This document shows, in pieces, positions 49,955 to 59,488 of a stretch of 64,000 nucleotides of DNA. Each line of letters begins with the position of its first letter. Within the stretch, counting starts at the first letter, position 1. The notes beneath the pieces were generated by a model that worked only from the letters and a program-made list of their open reading frames with translations, did no database searches and was not told where the DNA came from. The DNA comes from Pseudomonadota bacterium (GTDB lineage: Bacteria; Chloroflexota; UBA6077; JAJPHF01), in NCBI GenBank assembly GCA_021325365.1, contig JAJPHF010000092.1, positions 5,413-69,412 on the forward strand, written 5' to 3'. Both the position numbers and the translations under genes were made by a program.

Positions 49955-51616
49955 TTACTCCACGGCTGTTACCAGCAGGTGGCTGAAGCGCGCCTCGGCC
50001 CGCGCATCGATGAGACTACCGACGCCGAAGCCGATCCAGCCCTGGCGGAGCGCGTCGTCGCGGGCGCGGCCCACCTCCGTGCCGTCGAGCAGCAAGGTGA
50101 TGGCGCTGCCGCGCGCTCGCACGCCCAAGCGGTTCGTCGCAGTGCCGTGCTGGATGGCGGCCGCCGGGGTCCAGTCGATCAGGCGGGCGTCGTCGCCGTT
50201 CGTGTGGCGCAGGAGCAGGAAGCGCCCGGCGTTAGGGTCGACCAGGAAGGAGTAGTAGTCACCGTCCTCCTGCCGGCGGAAGTCCAGGAACGCGTAGGCG
50301 TCGTCGGTCGGCGCCACCAGGCGCGCGTCGATCTCGGCCTGGAAGTCGCCGAAGGGCTCGGGGTAGGCCACGTACGCGGCGCCGCCACTACCCGCCAGCC
50401 GCGCCACCAGATACTCGCCGTCCCGGTAGCCGAGACGCCGCCGCGTGGGGTCGCCCGACTCCAGGGGCCAGCCGCTCGCCGGGTCCGTGAAGTCGTCGCG
50501 CAGCAGCACGCGCCCCGTCGTGGCAGACTCCCCGTTGGACGCGGCGGGGGGCGGCGGCGTGCCCGGACCGGCCGTCGGCGTCGCAGCTGGCCCGAGCGTG
50601 GACCTGGGCAGCACGGTGGACGCGGTCGCGGCGGCGGGACTGGCCGCGGACACGGAGGCCGCGCCGGACGGGGTCGGCGCGCGGGCGGCGGGGCCGCCGA
50701 CCAGGCCGTCGCCCGGCGCGAAGCTGGGCTCCTCCGGCGCCGCGTCGCTCGGCGCGCCGGCCGCGAGTATCCCTACCGGGAAGTAGTACGTCACGTCCCC
50801 CTGGGGCCAGTGCGCCGTCACGGCCAGCACGTAGGCCCCCGGCGCCACCGTAGGCTGCCAGGTGACGGCAGCACCCGGCGGCAGCTCCGTCTCCAACACC
50901 AGCGGCTCCGTTGGCTTGCTGTACACTCGCAGCGTCAGCCCGCTCGGTTCGGGGCCGTCGATGTCGAACTCGATCGGCTCGCCCGCCGGCCAGGCCAGCA
51001 CGGTATCGAAGGCGGGCGGCGCCACGTCCGCGCACACGCCGGGCGCGGGCGCCTCGCCGGGCGCGGCGGTCGGCGTCCAGCAGTAGCTGCCGCGCACGCC
51101 GTCGTAGGTCGCCGTCCCGAACCGCAGCTGGATCGTGGGCGGCTGCGGCCCGGCCTCCGATGGCGCCGCTGGCACCTGCGCCGGCGGCACGGGCGGCGGC
51201 GCTGGCGGGGGCCCGGACGTCTCGGGCGCGGGCGGCACGTTGGTCGGGCTGGGCCCCGCTGGCGACGATGGCGCGGTCTGGTCAGCCGGCGCCGGCGACG
51301 CTCCGGTCGCGGTAGCCGTCGCGGCCGGCGCGGCGGCGCCGGCCGCGGGCGTGGGGAGCGCCGCCGTGGGCGACGCGGTGAGTAGAAACGGCGTCGGCGA
51401 GAGCGGCGACGGCAGCGCCCCGGGCAGGCCAGGCGTGGGGAGCGGCGTGGGCAGCGACAGCGTCGGCAGCGGCCGCGGCACGAACCGTGTCGGCGTGGGC
51501 AGGAACTGCGCGAACGCGGCGTCCGGGCCGGCGGCCGCTCCGCCCCGGTTCCCCAACGCGCTGACCACCATCATGCCGAGCGCGCAGACGAGCGCGAGCG
51601 CCGGCCGCGAGTACAT
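49955..51616 (-). CDS. Exported Pro/Ala/Thr-rich protein with C-terminal LamG-like domain
   Basis: 553 residues. An N-terminal signal (PALALVCALGMMVVSALG) precedes a long low-complexity region full of PTP/PLPTP repeats (about 35-180), a beta-rich middle (TYDGVRGSYCWTPTAAPGEA, AYVLAVTAHWPQGDVTYYFP), a second linker and a C-terminal concanavalin-like/DUF1080-type domain (LLRDDFTDPASGWPLESGD, FGDFQAEIDARLVAPTDDAY, YYSFLVDPNAGRFLLLRHTN, LLLDGTEVGRARDDALRQGW). Such domains bind surface glycans or mediate adhesion. ATG 51616. Cell-surface structural or sensing role inferred. Confidence 0.7.
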   Translation of the reverse strand: MYSRPALALVCALGMMVVSALGNRGGAAAGPDAAFAQFLPTPTRFVPRPLPTLSLPTPLPTPGLPGALPSPLSPTPFLLTASPTAALPTPAAGAAAPAATATATGASPAPADQTAPSSPAGPSPTNVPPAPETSGPPPAPPPVPPAQVPAAPSEAGPQPPTIQLRFGTATYDGVRGSYCWTPTAAPGEAPAPGVCADVAPPAFDTVLAWPAGEPIEFDIDGPEPSGLTLRVYSKPTEPLVLETELPPGAAVTWQPTVAPGAYVLAVTAHWPQGDVTYYFPVGILAAGAPSDAAPEEPSFAPGDGLVGGPAARAPTPSGAASVSAASPAAATASTVLPRSTLGPAATPTAGPGTPPPPAASNGESATTGRVLLRDDFTDPASGWPLESGDPTRRRLGYRDGEYLVARLAGSGGAAYVAYPEPFGDFQAEIDARLVAPTDDAYAFLDFRRQEDGDYYSFLVDPNAGRFLLLRHTNGDDARLIDWTPAAAIQHGTATNRLGVRARGSAITLLLDGTEVGRARDDALRQGWIGFGVGSLIDARAEARFSHLLVTAVE

Positions 51617-51852
51617 ACTAGGCTCCCCCGTGAGTCGCCAGCTGTCGATAGTGTTTCACAGGGCTCGCCCGCGCGGCTAGAATCCGCCGCTCACAGGCGC
51701 GGCTCAGCTGATGCGGCAGTATGGATCATGGACGACGGCCGCTCCAAGCCCCGGCTCCACGGGAAGTCGTTGGTGGCGCTAGCCTGCTGGCGCGAGCCGC
51801 CCGCCTGGGCGATAATGGCGCATCCTGATCCCCAGCGCGGAGGCGAGCGCAC

Positions 51853-52092
51853 ATGGCAGCAGAGCTAGGCAGCCCGCCGACGTACCCCGTGATGGGGCTG
51901 CTGCGGCAGCATGGGCGGGCCGCGGCGCTGAGCGCAGCGGGGGTAGCGTTTGCGCTGGCGGTGGGCGGCAGCCACGACCGCGGCGCCGCGAGCATCCTGC
52001 GCGGCCTGGCCTGGGCGGCGGTGGCGGGCGCGGCCGTCAAGAACCTCGCCGAGCTGAACCAGGTCGTCGCCGAGACGCTGCTGCCGCAGTAA
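51853..52092 (+). CDS. Small hypothetical membrane protein
   Basis: 79 residues: GRAAALSAAGVAFALAVGGS and ILRGLAWAAVAGAAVKNLAE are two weakly hydrophobic helices. ATG 51853 lacks a strong ribosome site (GAGCGCAC upstream). I do not recognise a family. Confidence 0.45.
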   Translation: MAAELGSPPTYPVMGLLRQHGRAAALSAAGVAFALAVGGSHDRGAASILRGLAWAAVAGAAVKNLAELNQVVAETLLPQ

Positions 52093-52194
52093 CCCCGGCA
52101 CCGCGCGGTTCGGCCGGCGCGCGAGACGGTGCGGACACACGCAGGGCGGGGCGCCCAGATGGACGTCCCGGCCTCTCGTGTCTCGGCAGCGCTG

Positions 52195-52617
52195 CTACTG
52201 CGCCCGGCCGGCGAACACCTCGAGCGTCTCGGGCTCGGTGGCCCAGCCGGCCTCGGAGAGATCGACGCCGGTGCCCACCGGATCGTGTAGGCGGAATTCG
52301 GCGTAGCGGCCGTCGCGCGGGCGCGGCGCGATGCCCGTCTGCGCGCCCGCGTCCTTCGCCGTGCGGCCCGTCGCCTCGATGTCGTCCACCAGGAAGCCGA
52401 AGTGGTCGATGCCCTCCCGCTCGCCGTTCGCCGGCAGGATGGCCAGGTTGATGTAGCCATCCGACAGGTAGACCGCGCGCTTTTCCTCGGGCGGGCCGCC
52501 GGGCGTCTCCGGCCGCGCGATGACCTGGATCATGCCGAAGGTCTTCATGTAGAAGTCGGCCAGCCCGCGCGTGTTCTCCGTGCGAATCGCGATGTGCCGA
52601 ATCTTCGCCTGCGCCAT
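52195..52617 (-). CDS. VOC-family (glyoxalase-like) protein
   Basis: 140 residues: KIRHIAIRTENTRGLADFYM (metal-ligand His), RAVYLSDGYINLAILPANGE, GIDHFGFLVDDIEATGRTAK and AEFRLHDPVGTGVDLSEAGW. Two beta-alpha-beta-beta-beta modules with the usual H and E-like ligand positions. ATG 52617 follows GAGGGGGCGAG; the longer frame to 52749 is unlikely. A dioxygenase, epimerase or lyase; substrate unknown. Confidence 0.85.
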   Translation of the reverse strand: MAQAKIRHIAIRTENTRGLADFYMKTFGMIQVIARPETPGGPPEEKRAVYLSDGYINLAILPANGEREGIDHFGFLVDDIEATGRTAKDAGAQTGIAPRPRDGRYAEFRLHDPVGTGVDLSEAGWATEPETLEVFAGRAQ

Positions 52618-52864
52618 CTCGCCCCCTCCCGCGCCGCGCGCCGCGCGGCGTCTATGCCCGATCCTGACTACTGCCGTTATACATCGGGCCCGTGCCCGCG
52701 GCCAGCCCGCCCCCAGCGCTGCCCGCCACGAGCAAGCGCTATGCCTCACCAGCTACCGACGAGATGAACCCGCCGGGCGGAGATACAGTACGGGAGCGGT
52801 ATGGATGCTACAGGATCGATCCTGTTACTATCTAGACAGACTAGACATTACGGAGAGATAGACA

Positions 52865-53107
52865 ATGCAGTGGCAAGTTCAAGAGGCGAAGCAAAGGTTC
52901 AGTCAGCTTGTCCAGCGCGCGATCGACGAGGGCCCCCAGGTTGTGACTCGGCACGGCAGAGATGTCGTGGTGGTCGTGGCGGCCGACGAATTCCGTCGCC
53001 TGACCAGCAACAAGCCAGACTTCAAAGAGTTCCTACTGTCCGGCCCTGATCTTAGCGCCCTGGACCTGGAACGCGTCCGGGACCTGCCACGAGACGTCGA
53101 CTTATGA
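52865..53107 (+). CDS. Phd/YefM-type antitoxin
   Basis: 80 residues: MQWQVQEAKQRFSQLVQRAI, DEGPQVVTRHGRDVVVVVAA and DEFRRLTSNKPDFKEFLLSG. This is the classic Phd/YefM start and beta region plus a toxin-binding tail. ATG 52865 follows GGAGAGATA; its stop overlaps the toxin ATG by 4 bases. Noticeably less GC-rich than the neighbours, suggesting transfer. Confidence 0.92.
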   Translation: MQWQVQEAKQRFSQLVQRAIDEGPQVVTRHGRDVVVVVAADEFRRLTSNKPDFKEFLLSGPDLSALDLERVRDLPRDVDL

Positions 53108-53520
53108 GCTTTCTGCTGGATACGAACGTCATCTCGGAAGCACGGCGGCCTCAAGGCAACACGGGGGTCAAGGCCTGGCTCGCGTCGATCCCCGCGGATG
53201 GCCTACACGTAAGCGTTCTGGTAGTGGGAGAGATTCGACGTGGGATTGAACGGCTACGCCGGCGCGATCCGGCACAGGCCGCCATTTACGAGGCTTGGCT
53301 TGCCACGCTCCGCCGCGACTACAGCGACCGCATACTTCCTGTCACGGTAGAGATCGCCGAACAGTGGGGACGGCTAAGCGTTCCCAATCCCGTCGCGACG
53401 GCGGACGGTTTAATGGCGGCAACAGCGATAGTGCATGACCTGACACTCGTAACTCGGAACACCGATCATTTCGCTCGCACCGGTGTACTCCTCCTGAATC
53501 CATTCGAGCCTGGCGCTTGA
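53104..53520 (+). CDS. vapC: VapC-type PIN-domain toxin
   Basis: 138 residues. Acidic PIN residues: D6 in SFLLDTNVISEAR, E in VVGEIRRGIERL, D in VATADGLMAATAI and D in TRNTDHFARTG. PIN toxins cleave tRNA or rRNA. Complete and probably active; forms a unit with the Phd-like antitoxin upstream. Confidence 0.93.
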   Translation: MSFLLDTNVISEARRPQGNTGVKAWLASIPADGLHVSVLVVGEIRRGIERLRRRDPAQAAIYEAWLATLRRDYSDRILPVTVEIAEQWGRLSVPNPVATADGLMAATAIVHDLTLVTRNTDHFARTGVLLLNPFEPGA

Positions 53521-53616
53521 GCTACTTGCCCGGCGCCGAGTGGCCCCGGGTTGCGCGCTGCCCTATAACCAGCAACATTGAGTCCGAGCCGCGCGAGCGG
53601 GCCAGGAGGCAGGCGC

Positions 53617-55029
53617 GTGCAGCAAGTCGCCGTAGACGTGGTGGTGGTCGGCGCCGGCTTCGCCGGGCTGGTGGCGGCCGTGCGCGCGCAGGAGCAGGGC
53701 GCCCGCGTGGCGCTGCTGGAGAAGACGCCGGTCGCGCCCAGCTGGAGCAACTCGCGCCTCAGCGGCGGCAGCTTCTCGGCGGCCGGCCTCTCGCCGCTCG
53801 CGCCCACCGACGCGATCGTCGCGAAGCTCATGCAGGACACCCAGGGGGCCGCGAGCGAGCCGCTGGCGCGCGCCTGGGCGGCCGCCTGCCCGCGCGTCTA
53901 CGCCTGGCTGCGCGCCCACGGCACCCGCTGGGTCCACCTGCGCGGCCAGCTCGTGATGGCGCCCGTGCGCCCGAACCGGCGCGGCTCGCGGTGGCTCGGC
54001 CGCGGCCCCGACGTGACGCTGCGCCGCCTGCAAGCCCGCTTTCTCGCGGGCGGGGGCCAGTACTGGGGCGACACGGCGGCGCGCGAGCTGCGCCAGCGGC
54101 ACGGCCGCGTGGTGGGCCTGGTCGCGCGGCGCCTGGACGCGGACGCCGAGATCGAGCTCGCCAGCCGCGCGGTGATCCTGGCCGACGGCGGCTTCCAGGC
54201 CAACCCGACGCTGCTGCGCCGCTACGCCAACGTCGCGCGGCCCCAGCGGCTGTTCCTGCGCGGCGCGGGCACCGGCAGCGGCGACGCACTCGCCATGGCC
54301 CTTGCCGCCGGCGCGAAGCTGGCCCACGGCGAGGCGATCTTCGGCCACCTGCTACACGCCGACGCCGTGCGCAACGCCCAGCTCTGCCACTTCCCGTTCG
54401 TCGATCGCATCGCCAACAGCGCGCTCGTCGTCGGCCCGGACGGACGCCGCTTCGCCGACGAGGGCCTGGGCGCGCTCGCCGTGGCCAACCGCATCGCGCG
54501 CCTGCCCGATCCGGGCGCCACCTGGCTCGTCTTCGACCGCCGCCTGTGGGAGACGGTCGGCCGCTACAACCAGGCCGTGCCGCCCAACCCCAACCTGCTG
54601 CTCGCCGGCGCCCGTGTCGAGGTGGCCGACGACGCGGCCGCGCTCGCGGCGCGCATCGGCGTGCCGGCCGAGGCGCTCGGCGCGACGCTGGACGCCTACA
54701 ACACCGCGCTGGCCGCGGGGCAGGGCCGGGCGCTGCCGGTGCCGCGCGGCGGGACGGCGCCGCCGCTCGCGGCGCCGCTGGTCGCCGTGCCGCTCGTCGT
54801 CGGCCTCACCTACACGCTCGGCGGCCCGCTGATCGACGCGCGGGCGCGGGTCGTGGACGCCGCCGACCGCCCGATCCCCGGCCTGTACGCAGCGGGGCTG
54901 ACGGCGGGCGGCCTGGCCGGCGGCCCGAAGCCCGCCACCGCCGGCGGCATCGGTACCGCCCTGCCGCTCGGCTTCCTGGCCGGCGAGCACGCCGCCCGCG
55001 CGGCGCTCCAGCCCAACGCGATGGCGTGA
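53617..55029 (+). CDS. FAD-dependent oxidoreductase (fumarate-reductase flavoprotein family)
   Basis: 470 residues. N-terminal VVVVGAGFAGLVAAVRAQEQ and GARVALLEK form the dinucleotide fold. SNSRLSGGSFSAAGLSPLAP, RAVILADGGFQANPTLLRRY, GTGSGDALAMALAAGAKLAH and the C-terminal GLYAAGLTAGGLAGGPKPAT are the family motifs shared with fumarate reductase, KstD-like dehydrogenases and tricarballylate dehydrogenase. GTG 53617 follows AGGAGGCAGGC. Oxidises or reduces a C-C bond of a carboxylic or cyclic substrate; not further resolvable. Confidence 0.87.
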   Translation: MQQVAVDVVVVGAGFAGLVAAVRAQEQGARVALLEKTPVAPSWSNSRLSGGSFSAAGLSPLAPTDAIVAKLMQDTQGAASEPLARAWAAACPRVYAWLRAHGTRWVHLRGQLVMAPVRPNRRGSRWLGRGPDVTLRRLQARFLAGGGQYWGDTAARELRQRHGRVVGLVARRLDADAEIELASRAVILADGGFQANPTLLRRYANVARPQRLFLRGAGTGSGDALAMALAAGAKLAHGEAIFGHLLHADAVRNAQLCHFPFVDRIANSALVVGPDGRRFADEGLGALAVANRIARLPDPGATWLVFDRRLWETVGRYNQAVPPNPNLLLAGARVEVADDAAALAARIGVPAEALGATLDAYNTALAAGQGRALPVPRGGTAPPLAAPLVAVPLVVGLTYTLGGPLIDARARVVDAADRPIPGLYAAGLTAGGLAGGPKPATAGGIGTALPLGFLAGEHAARAALQPNAMA

Positions 55030-55377
55030 GCGCACGCTGGACTACAGCGGCGTCGACGCCGATGGCCGCGTCCTGCAGTCGGGGGCGCGCATCTTCAAGA
55101 CCGACAAGGACCTCGCGGTGGCGACGATCATGCGCTACGGCCGCATCGACGATCCCGCCGTCGCCGAGGCCACGCGCGCCTACTACCTGGACAACCTCAA
55201 GAACGACATGGCGCTCACGCCCCGCGCCGTCCAGAACAGCCTGGAAGTTATGGCCGCGAACGAGCCGAGGCGCTCGGCGCCCGGCCCGAGCAATTCCTCG
55301 ACGGCAGCTTCATCGACCGCATCAAGGCGAGCGGCTACGTCGAGCAGGTGTGGCGCGGCGCTGGCGCCGCGCCCTGA
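55030..55377 (+). pseudogene. C-terminal remnant of an NMT1-type solute-binding protein
   Basis: Directly after the oxidoreductase stop the frame from 55037 reads LDYSGVDADGRVLQSGARIF, KTDKDLAVATIMRYGRIDDP, TRAYYLDNLKNDMALTPRAV, then shifts one frame near 55260 to EALGARPEQFLDGSFIDRIK and ASGYVEQVWRGAG before TGA 55375. It matches the last third of NMT1/TauA binding proteins. The first two thirds are missing and there is a frameshift, so this is a decayed gene. Confidence 0.7.
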
Positions 55378-55418
55378 TCGGGAGATGTGGGGCCTCCCCC
55401 ACGCCCCCCCTGCCTGCC

Positions 55419-57809
55419 CTATTCGGGCGGCGGTTCGGGGTGCAGCGCCCGCCAGACCTTCTCGGCAGTGAGGGGGAGGGAGCGGAAGCGAACGCCAGTG
55501 GCTGCGGCGACGGCGTTGGCGAGGAGGCCGGTTACGCAGTCGATGCTGATCTCGCCGACGCCCTTCGCGCCGAACGGGCCCGTCGGCTCGTAGGAGTCGG
55601 CGAACACCTGCTGGAACGGCGGGACGTCGCCCACCGTGGGCAGGCGGTAGTCGGAGAAGTTCGGGTTGAGCGGCCGTCCCTCGTCGTACAGCAGCCCCTC
55701 GCTCAGCACGTAGCCGAGCCCCTGCACGACGCCGCCCTCCACCTGCCCCTCGGCCAGCATCGGGTTCAGCACCGTGCCGATGTCCGTCGCCGCGACGTAG
55801 CGCAGCACCCGCACCTGGCCGGTGTCGGGGTCCACCTCGACCTCGGCGGCGTGCGCCGCGAAGTTGTAGGCGCCCGACTCGTTGCCGTAGTTGTCGTGCG
55901 CCGGCTCCATCGCCTCGGAGGGCGGGTCGAAGACGGCGGTCGCCACCAGCGCCGCGCCGTCGCCGCGTGTCAGCAGCGCCCGCGCCACCTCGGCCACGCT
56001 CAGCCCGCGGTCGGTGCCCGCGACGGCAATGCGGCCCTCGGCCAGCATCAGATCGGCGGGGTTCGCCTCCAGCAGGCTCGCCGCCTCGGCCAGCAGCCGC
56101 TCGCGCAGCTCGGCGCCCGCGCGCCGCACCGCCTCGCCCGCGGTGTAGGCCAGGCGGCTGGACACCGAGCCGCGCCCATAGACGTGGACGTCGGTATCGG
56201 GCATGTCGATGTCCACGTCGGCGATCCGCAAGCCGATGGCGTCGGCGGCGATCTGGCAGAGCACCGTGCGGCTGCCCTGGCCGCTCTCGCCCTCGCCCGA
56301 CAGGATCATCGCCCGCCCCGCGTGGTCCAGCCGGATCGTCGCGGTCGACGCCTCGGGGGTGTCGCCGTGCCGCGACCCGCTCACCTGCACCGCGCACGAG
56401 ACGGCCATGCCGCGAAGGGGTTGACCTACCCCCCCTGCCCCCCCTCCCGGCGCGGGAAGGGGGGAGGACGGCCGGCCCAGCCAGCCACCGGCTCCCCCCT
56501 TCCGTGGTAGGGAAGGGGGGCTGGGGAGGCTAAGTCCGCCCCGCGCCTCCCACCCGATCATCTCGGCCACCCGCTCCAGGCACTGCGCGACCTCGCAGCT
56601 ATTCACGCGGTGGCCGTGGACCGACACGGAATTCGGGCCGATCAGGTTGCGGCGGTGTAGCTCGACCGGGTCGAGGCCCAGCCGCTCGGCCGCCATGTCC
56701 AGCACCTGGTCGAGCGCGAAGTGCGTCGAGGGCTGGCCGAAGCCGCGCAGCGCGCCCGTCGGGATGTTGTTCGTGTAGACGAGGTAGGCGTCGGTCTGGA
56801 CGTTTGGGTTGCGGAACAGCATGTCATGGCGCAGCGCGGCCACCTTCAGGATGGCCGGCGCCTTCGCGGTGTAGGCGCCGTTGTCGGCGACGATCCGCAG
56901 CCGCTTGGCGGTGATCGTGCCGTCGGCGCGGAAGCCCATCGCGATCTCCACGCGCATCGGCACGCGCGGCCGCGTCGCCTGGAACTCCTCCTCGCGGCGG
57001 TTGATCAGCTTCACGGGCCGCCCCGTCTTGATCGCCAGCAGCCCCGCGATCATGACGTTGTTGTCGTCGCAGTTCTTGCCGCCGAAGCCGCCGCCGATGT
57101 GCGGCTGGATCACCCGCACGGTGCGCTCGTCCAGCGCGAGCGCGTGGGCGATGCGCTGGCGGGCGAGTGCGGGCGTCTGGGTGTTCATCCAGACCGTCAG
57201 CTTGCCGCTCGGGCTGTAGTCGGCCACCGTGCCGATCGTCTCAAGCGAGCCGTGGAACTGGAGCGCGCTCTGGAAGGTGTCCTCGATCACCAGGTCGGCC
57301 GCGGCCAGGCCGCGCTCGACGTCGCCGCGCGTGACGTGCAGCGCCTGGACGACGTTCGAGCCGCGCTGGGGGTGCAGCAGCGGCGCATCCTCGCCCATCG
57401 CCGCGAGCGGGTCGAACAGCGCCGGTAGCTCCTCGTACTCGACCTCGATCAGCCCCAGCGCCTCCTCGGCCGCCGCGGCGTCGAGCGCGGCGACGGCGGC
57501 CACCTCCTCGCCGACGTAGCGCACGCGGTCGCTGGCGAGCACCGGCTGGTCGCGCACGCTGGCGCCCCACAGCCGTCCCGGCGTGTCGGCGGCCGTGAGC
57601 ACGGCCTTCACGCCCGGCACGCGGCGGGCGCGGCTCGTGTCGATGCCGACGATGCGCGCGTGCGCGTAGGGGCTGCGCAGCACCCGCGCCACCAGCAGCC
57701 CCGGCAGCGCGAGGTCGGCCACGTAGCGCGCGCGGCCCGTGACCTTCTCCACGCCGTCGACGCGCGGCAGCGAGCGCCCCACCGCCCAGGTCTCTTGCGC
57801 CAGCGCCAT
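55419..57809 (-). CDS. Xanthine dehydrogenase / CO dehydrogenase-type molybdopterin large subunit
   Basis: 796 residues. GRARYVADLALPGLLVARVL, YVGEEVAAVAALDAAAAEEA, the molybdopterin motif GGGFGGKN, GALRGFGQPSTHFALDQVLD, GEGESGQGSRT and the catalytic Glu in PTGPFGAKGVGEISIDC are present. About 42 residues after IGWEARGGL (56421-56540) are encoded by a palindromic repeat inserted in frame; without them the size matches the family. No iron-sulfur or FAD subunit genes are in the window. ATG 57809 follows GGAGGAG. Hydroxylates an aldehyde, purine or N-heterocycle; substrate unknown. Confidence 0.9.
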   Translation of the reverse strand: MALAQETWAVGRSLPRVDGVEKVTGRARYVADLALPGLLVARVLRSPYAHARIVGIDTSRARRVPGVKAVLTAADTPGRLWGASVRDQPVLASDRVRYVGEEVAAVAALDAAAAEEALGLIEVEYEELPALFDPLAAMGEDAPLLHPQRGSNVVQALHVTRGDVERGLAAADLVIEDTFQSALQFHGSLETIGTVADYSPSGKLTVWMNTQTPALARQRIAHALALDERTVRVIQPHIGGGFGGKNCDDNNVMIAGLLAIKTGRPVKLINRREEEFQATRPRVPMRVEIAMGFRADGTITAKRLRIVADNGAYTAKAPAILKVAALRHDMLFRNPNVQTDAYLVYTNNIPTGALRGFGQPSTHFALDQVLDMAAERLGLDPVELHRRNLIGPNSVSVHGHRVNSCEVAQCLERVAEMIGWEARGGLSLPSPPSLPRKGGAGGWLGRPSSPLPAPGGGAGGVGQPLRGMAVSCAVQVSGSRHGDTPEASTATIRLDHAGRAMILSGEGESGQGSRTVLCQIAADAIGLRIADVDIDMPDTDVHVYGRGSVSSRLAYTAGEAVRRAGAELRERLLAEAASLLEANPADLMLAEGRIAVAGTDRGLSVAEVARALLTRGDGAALVATAVFDPPSEAMEPAHDNYGNESGAYNFAAHAAEVEVDPDTGQVRVLRYVAATDIGTVLNPMLAEGQVEGGVVQGLGYVLSEGLLYDEGRPLNPNFSDYRLPTVGDVPPFQQVFADSYEPTGPFGAKGVGEISIDCVTGLLANAVAAATGVRFRSLPLTAEKVWRALHPEPPPE
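56421..56540. repeat. In-frame palindromic repeat within the molybdopterin hydroxylase gene
   Basis: Two hairpins, CCCCCCTCCCGGCGCGGGAA with GGGGGG and CCCCCCTTCCGTGGTAGGGA with AGGGGGG. They encode a Pro/Gly/Leu/Ser-rich insert (LPSPPSLPRKGGAGGW). Confidence 0.75.
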
Positions 57810-57976
57810 CGCTCCTCCCGGCCGCGATCGTCGCCCCAGGGCCAACGGCGGGGCCGTCCCCGCCCGTCGTTCCTGGTGCCAGTGGCCCGGATTGTAGGCA
57901 GTCCCCCCCACGCGGGCAAGCACCGGCGCGGGCGCGGCTATGCTACACTCCCGTAGCCAGCACCCGGGAGACTGCC

Positions 57977-59092
57977 GTGCGACTGCCCTGCCGGCGCCCG
58001 CTTCGCCCTGATACCGCCGCCCGTCGCGGCGCCGGCCTGCTCGCCCTGCTCGCGGCCCTGAGCCTGGCGGCCTGCCAGGCGCCGGGCGCGTCGGCGCCCG
58101 CCCAGCCGGCGGCCCCGGCCCCGCCGGCCGCGCCCGGCAGCGCGTCTGCCGCCGCGGCGCCGGCCGCCACGCCCGCGGGCAGCCCGGCCGCGCCGCCCGC
58201 GCCCCAGCACGTCGTGCTCGCCATCCCCGCGAAGAGCCTGGCGTTCCTGCCCTACTTCGTGGGCGTGGACCAGGGCCTCTACGAGGCCGACGGCATCCAG
58301 CTCGAGATCCAGGTAATGCAGTCGAACCTGGCCGTCGCCGCCATGACCGCGGGCGAGCTGGCCTACACCGCCTCGACGGGCTCGTCGATCCAGGCGGCGG
58401 TGGCCGATCAGCCGTTCAAGGTCGTGCTGTTCATGGTCAAGGACATGATCTTCTCCGTCGTCGGGGCGCCCGAGATCACGTCGCTGGCCGACCTGCGCGG
58501 CAAGACGATCGCCATCACGAACCTCACCGCCTCCGACGACTACGCCTGGCGGGCAGCCGTGCGCGCGCAGGGCGTCTCGCCCGACGACGTGACCGCCGTG
58601 ACGGCGCAGACGACGGCCAACAGCTTCGCCGCGCTCACGTCGGGCGCCGTGCAGGCCGCCGTGCTGTCGCCGCCGTTCGACGAGCAGGCCGAGCGCCAAG
58701 GCTTCCGCAACCTGGCCTGGACCGCGGATTATCTCCAGCGCGCGCAGTCGGGCCTGGTCACCACCGACAAGCAGCTGCAGGAGCGGCCGGCCGACGTGCG
58801 CCGCATGATCCGCGCGACGCTGCGCAGCATGCAGTACACGACCGCGCACGAGGCCGAAAGCCTGGCCCTCATCGAGCGCGACTTCGGGATCGCCCCCGAT
58901 CTCGCGGAGGGCACCTATCAGAAGGTGGTGCGCGTGCTCAGCCGCAACGGCGAGGTGGAGCCCGACGTGCTGCGCTCCGAGATCGAGGACAACAAGGTGC
59001 GCCTGGGGGTGACGACCGACGTGCCGCTGTCGCGCGTGATGGACTACACCCTGCTGCGCGAGGTACAGCCCGAGCTGGGCCTGCGCTCGTAG
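57977..59092 (+). CDS. NMT1/TauA-type ABC solute-binding lipoprotein (5)
   Basis: 371 residues: basic N-terminus, signal LLALLAALSLAAC, a 50-residue Ala/Pro tether, then LAIPAKSLAFLPYFVGVDQG, LYEADGIQLEIQVMQSNLAV, TAGELAYTASTGSSIQAAVA, SLADLRGKTIAITNLTASDD and a C-terminal DYTLLREVQPELGLRS. GTG 57977, divergent from the molybdopterin hydroxylase with a 167-base gap, so the pair may share a regulator and a substrate. No membrane partner adjoins it. Confidence 0.87.
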   Translation: MRLPCRRPLRPDTAARRGAGLLALLAALSLAACQAPGASAPAQPAAPAPPAAPGSASAAAAPAATPAGSPAAPPAPQHVVLAIPAKSLAFLPYFVGVDQGLYEADGIQLEIQVMQSNLAVAAMTAGELAYTASTGSSIQAAVADQPFKVVLFMVKDMIFSVVGAPEITSLADLRGKTIAITNLTASDDYAWRAAVRAQGVSPDDVTAVTAQTTANSFAALTSGAVQAAVLSPPFDEQAERQGFRNLAWTADYLQRAQSGLVTTDKQLQERPADVRRMIRATLRSMQYTTAHEAESLALIERDFGIAPDLAEGTYQKVVRVLSRNGEVEPDVLRSEIEDNKVRLGVTTDVPLSRVMDYTLLREVQPELGLRS

Positions 59093-59100
59093 GGCGGCGC

Positions 59101-59448
59101 ATGCGGAAGGGACAGCTCAGTGGGCTGATCGCCGTCCTGCTACTGGCGAGCGGGTGCCAGGGGTCCCACCCGACGGCAACGCCGACGCCGACGCTCGTGC
59201 CCCGGCCGCCGGCCTCCCCGACGCCCGCGCCCACGCTGACGCTGTTCGGCATCGCCACCGACGTCCCCGGCGCCGCGGCCACCTACCTGCCGCTGCCGAC
59301 CGCCCTGCCCTCGCCCACGCCGCTGCCGCCCCCGCCGCCCCTGCCGCCGCCCCCGCCCTTGCCGCCGCCGCCCAACGTCGGCCCGCCGATCACGCCGGTG
59401 GCGACGGCGGTCGTGCCCATCCCCACCGAGCCGCCAGTCATCCCGTAG
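59101..59448 (+). CDS. Small Pro-rich lipoprotein
   Basis: 115 residues: signal LSGLIAVLLLASGC with a lipobox, then a Pro/Thr-rich spacer and a polyproline block (LPPPPPLPPPPPLPPPP). ATG 59101 lies 8 bases after the preceding stop. Probably a surface-anchored spacer protein; no enzyme domain. Confidence 0.6.
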   Translation: MRKGQLSGLIAVLLLASGCQGSHPTATPTPTLVPRPPASPTPAPTLTLFGIATDVPGAAATYLPLPTALPSPTPLPPPPPLPPPPPLPPPPNVGPPITPVATAVVPIPTEPPVIP

Positions 59449-59488
59449 CGGCCAGGCCGAGCGGCCTCATTGTGGACCGGCGTCCGCC

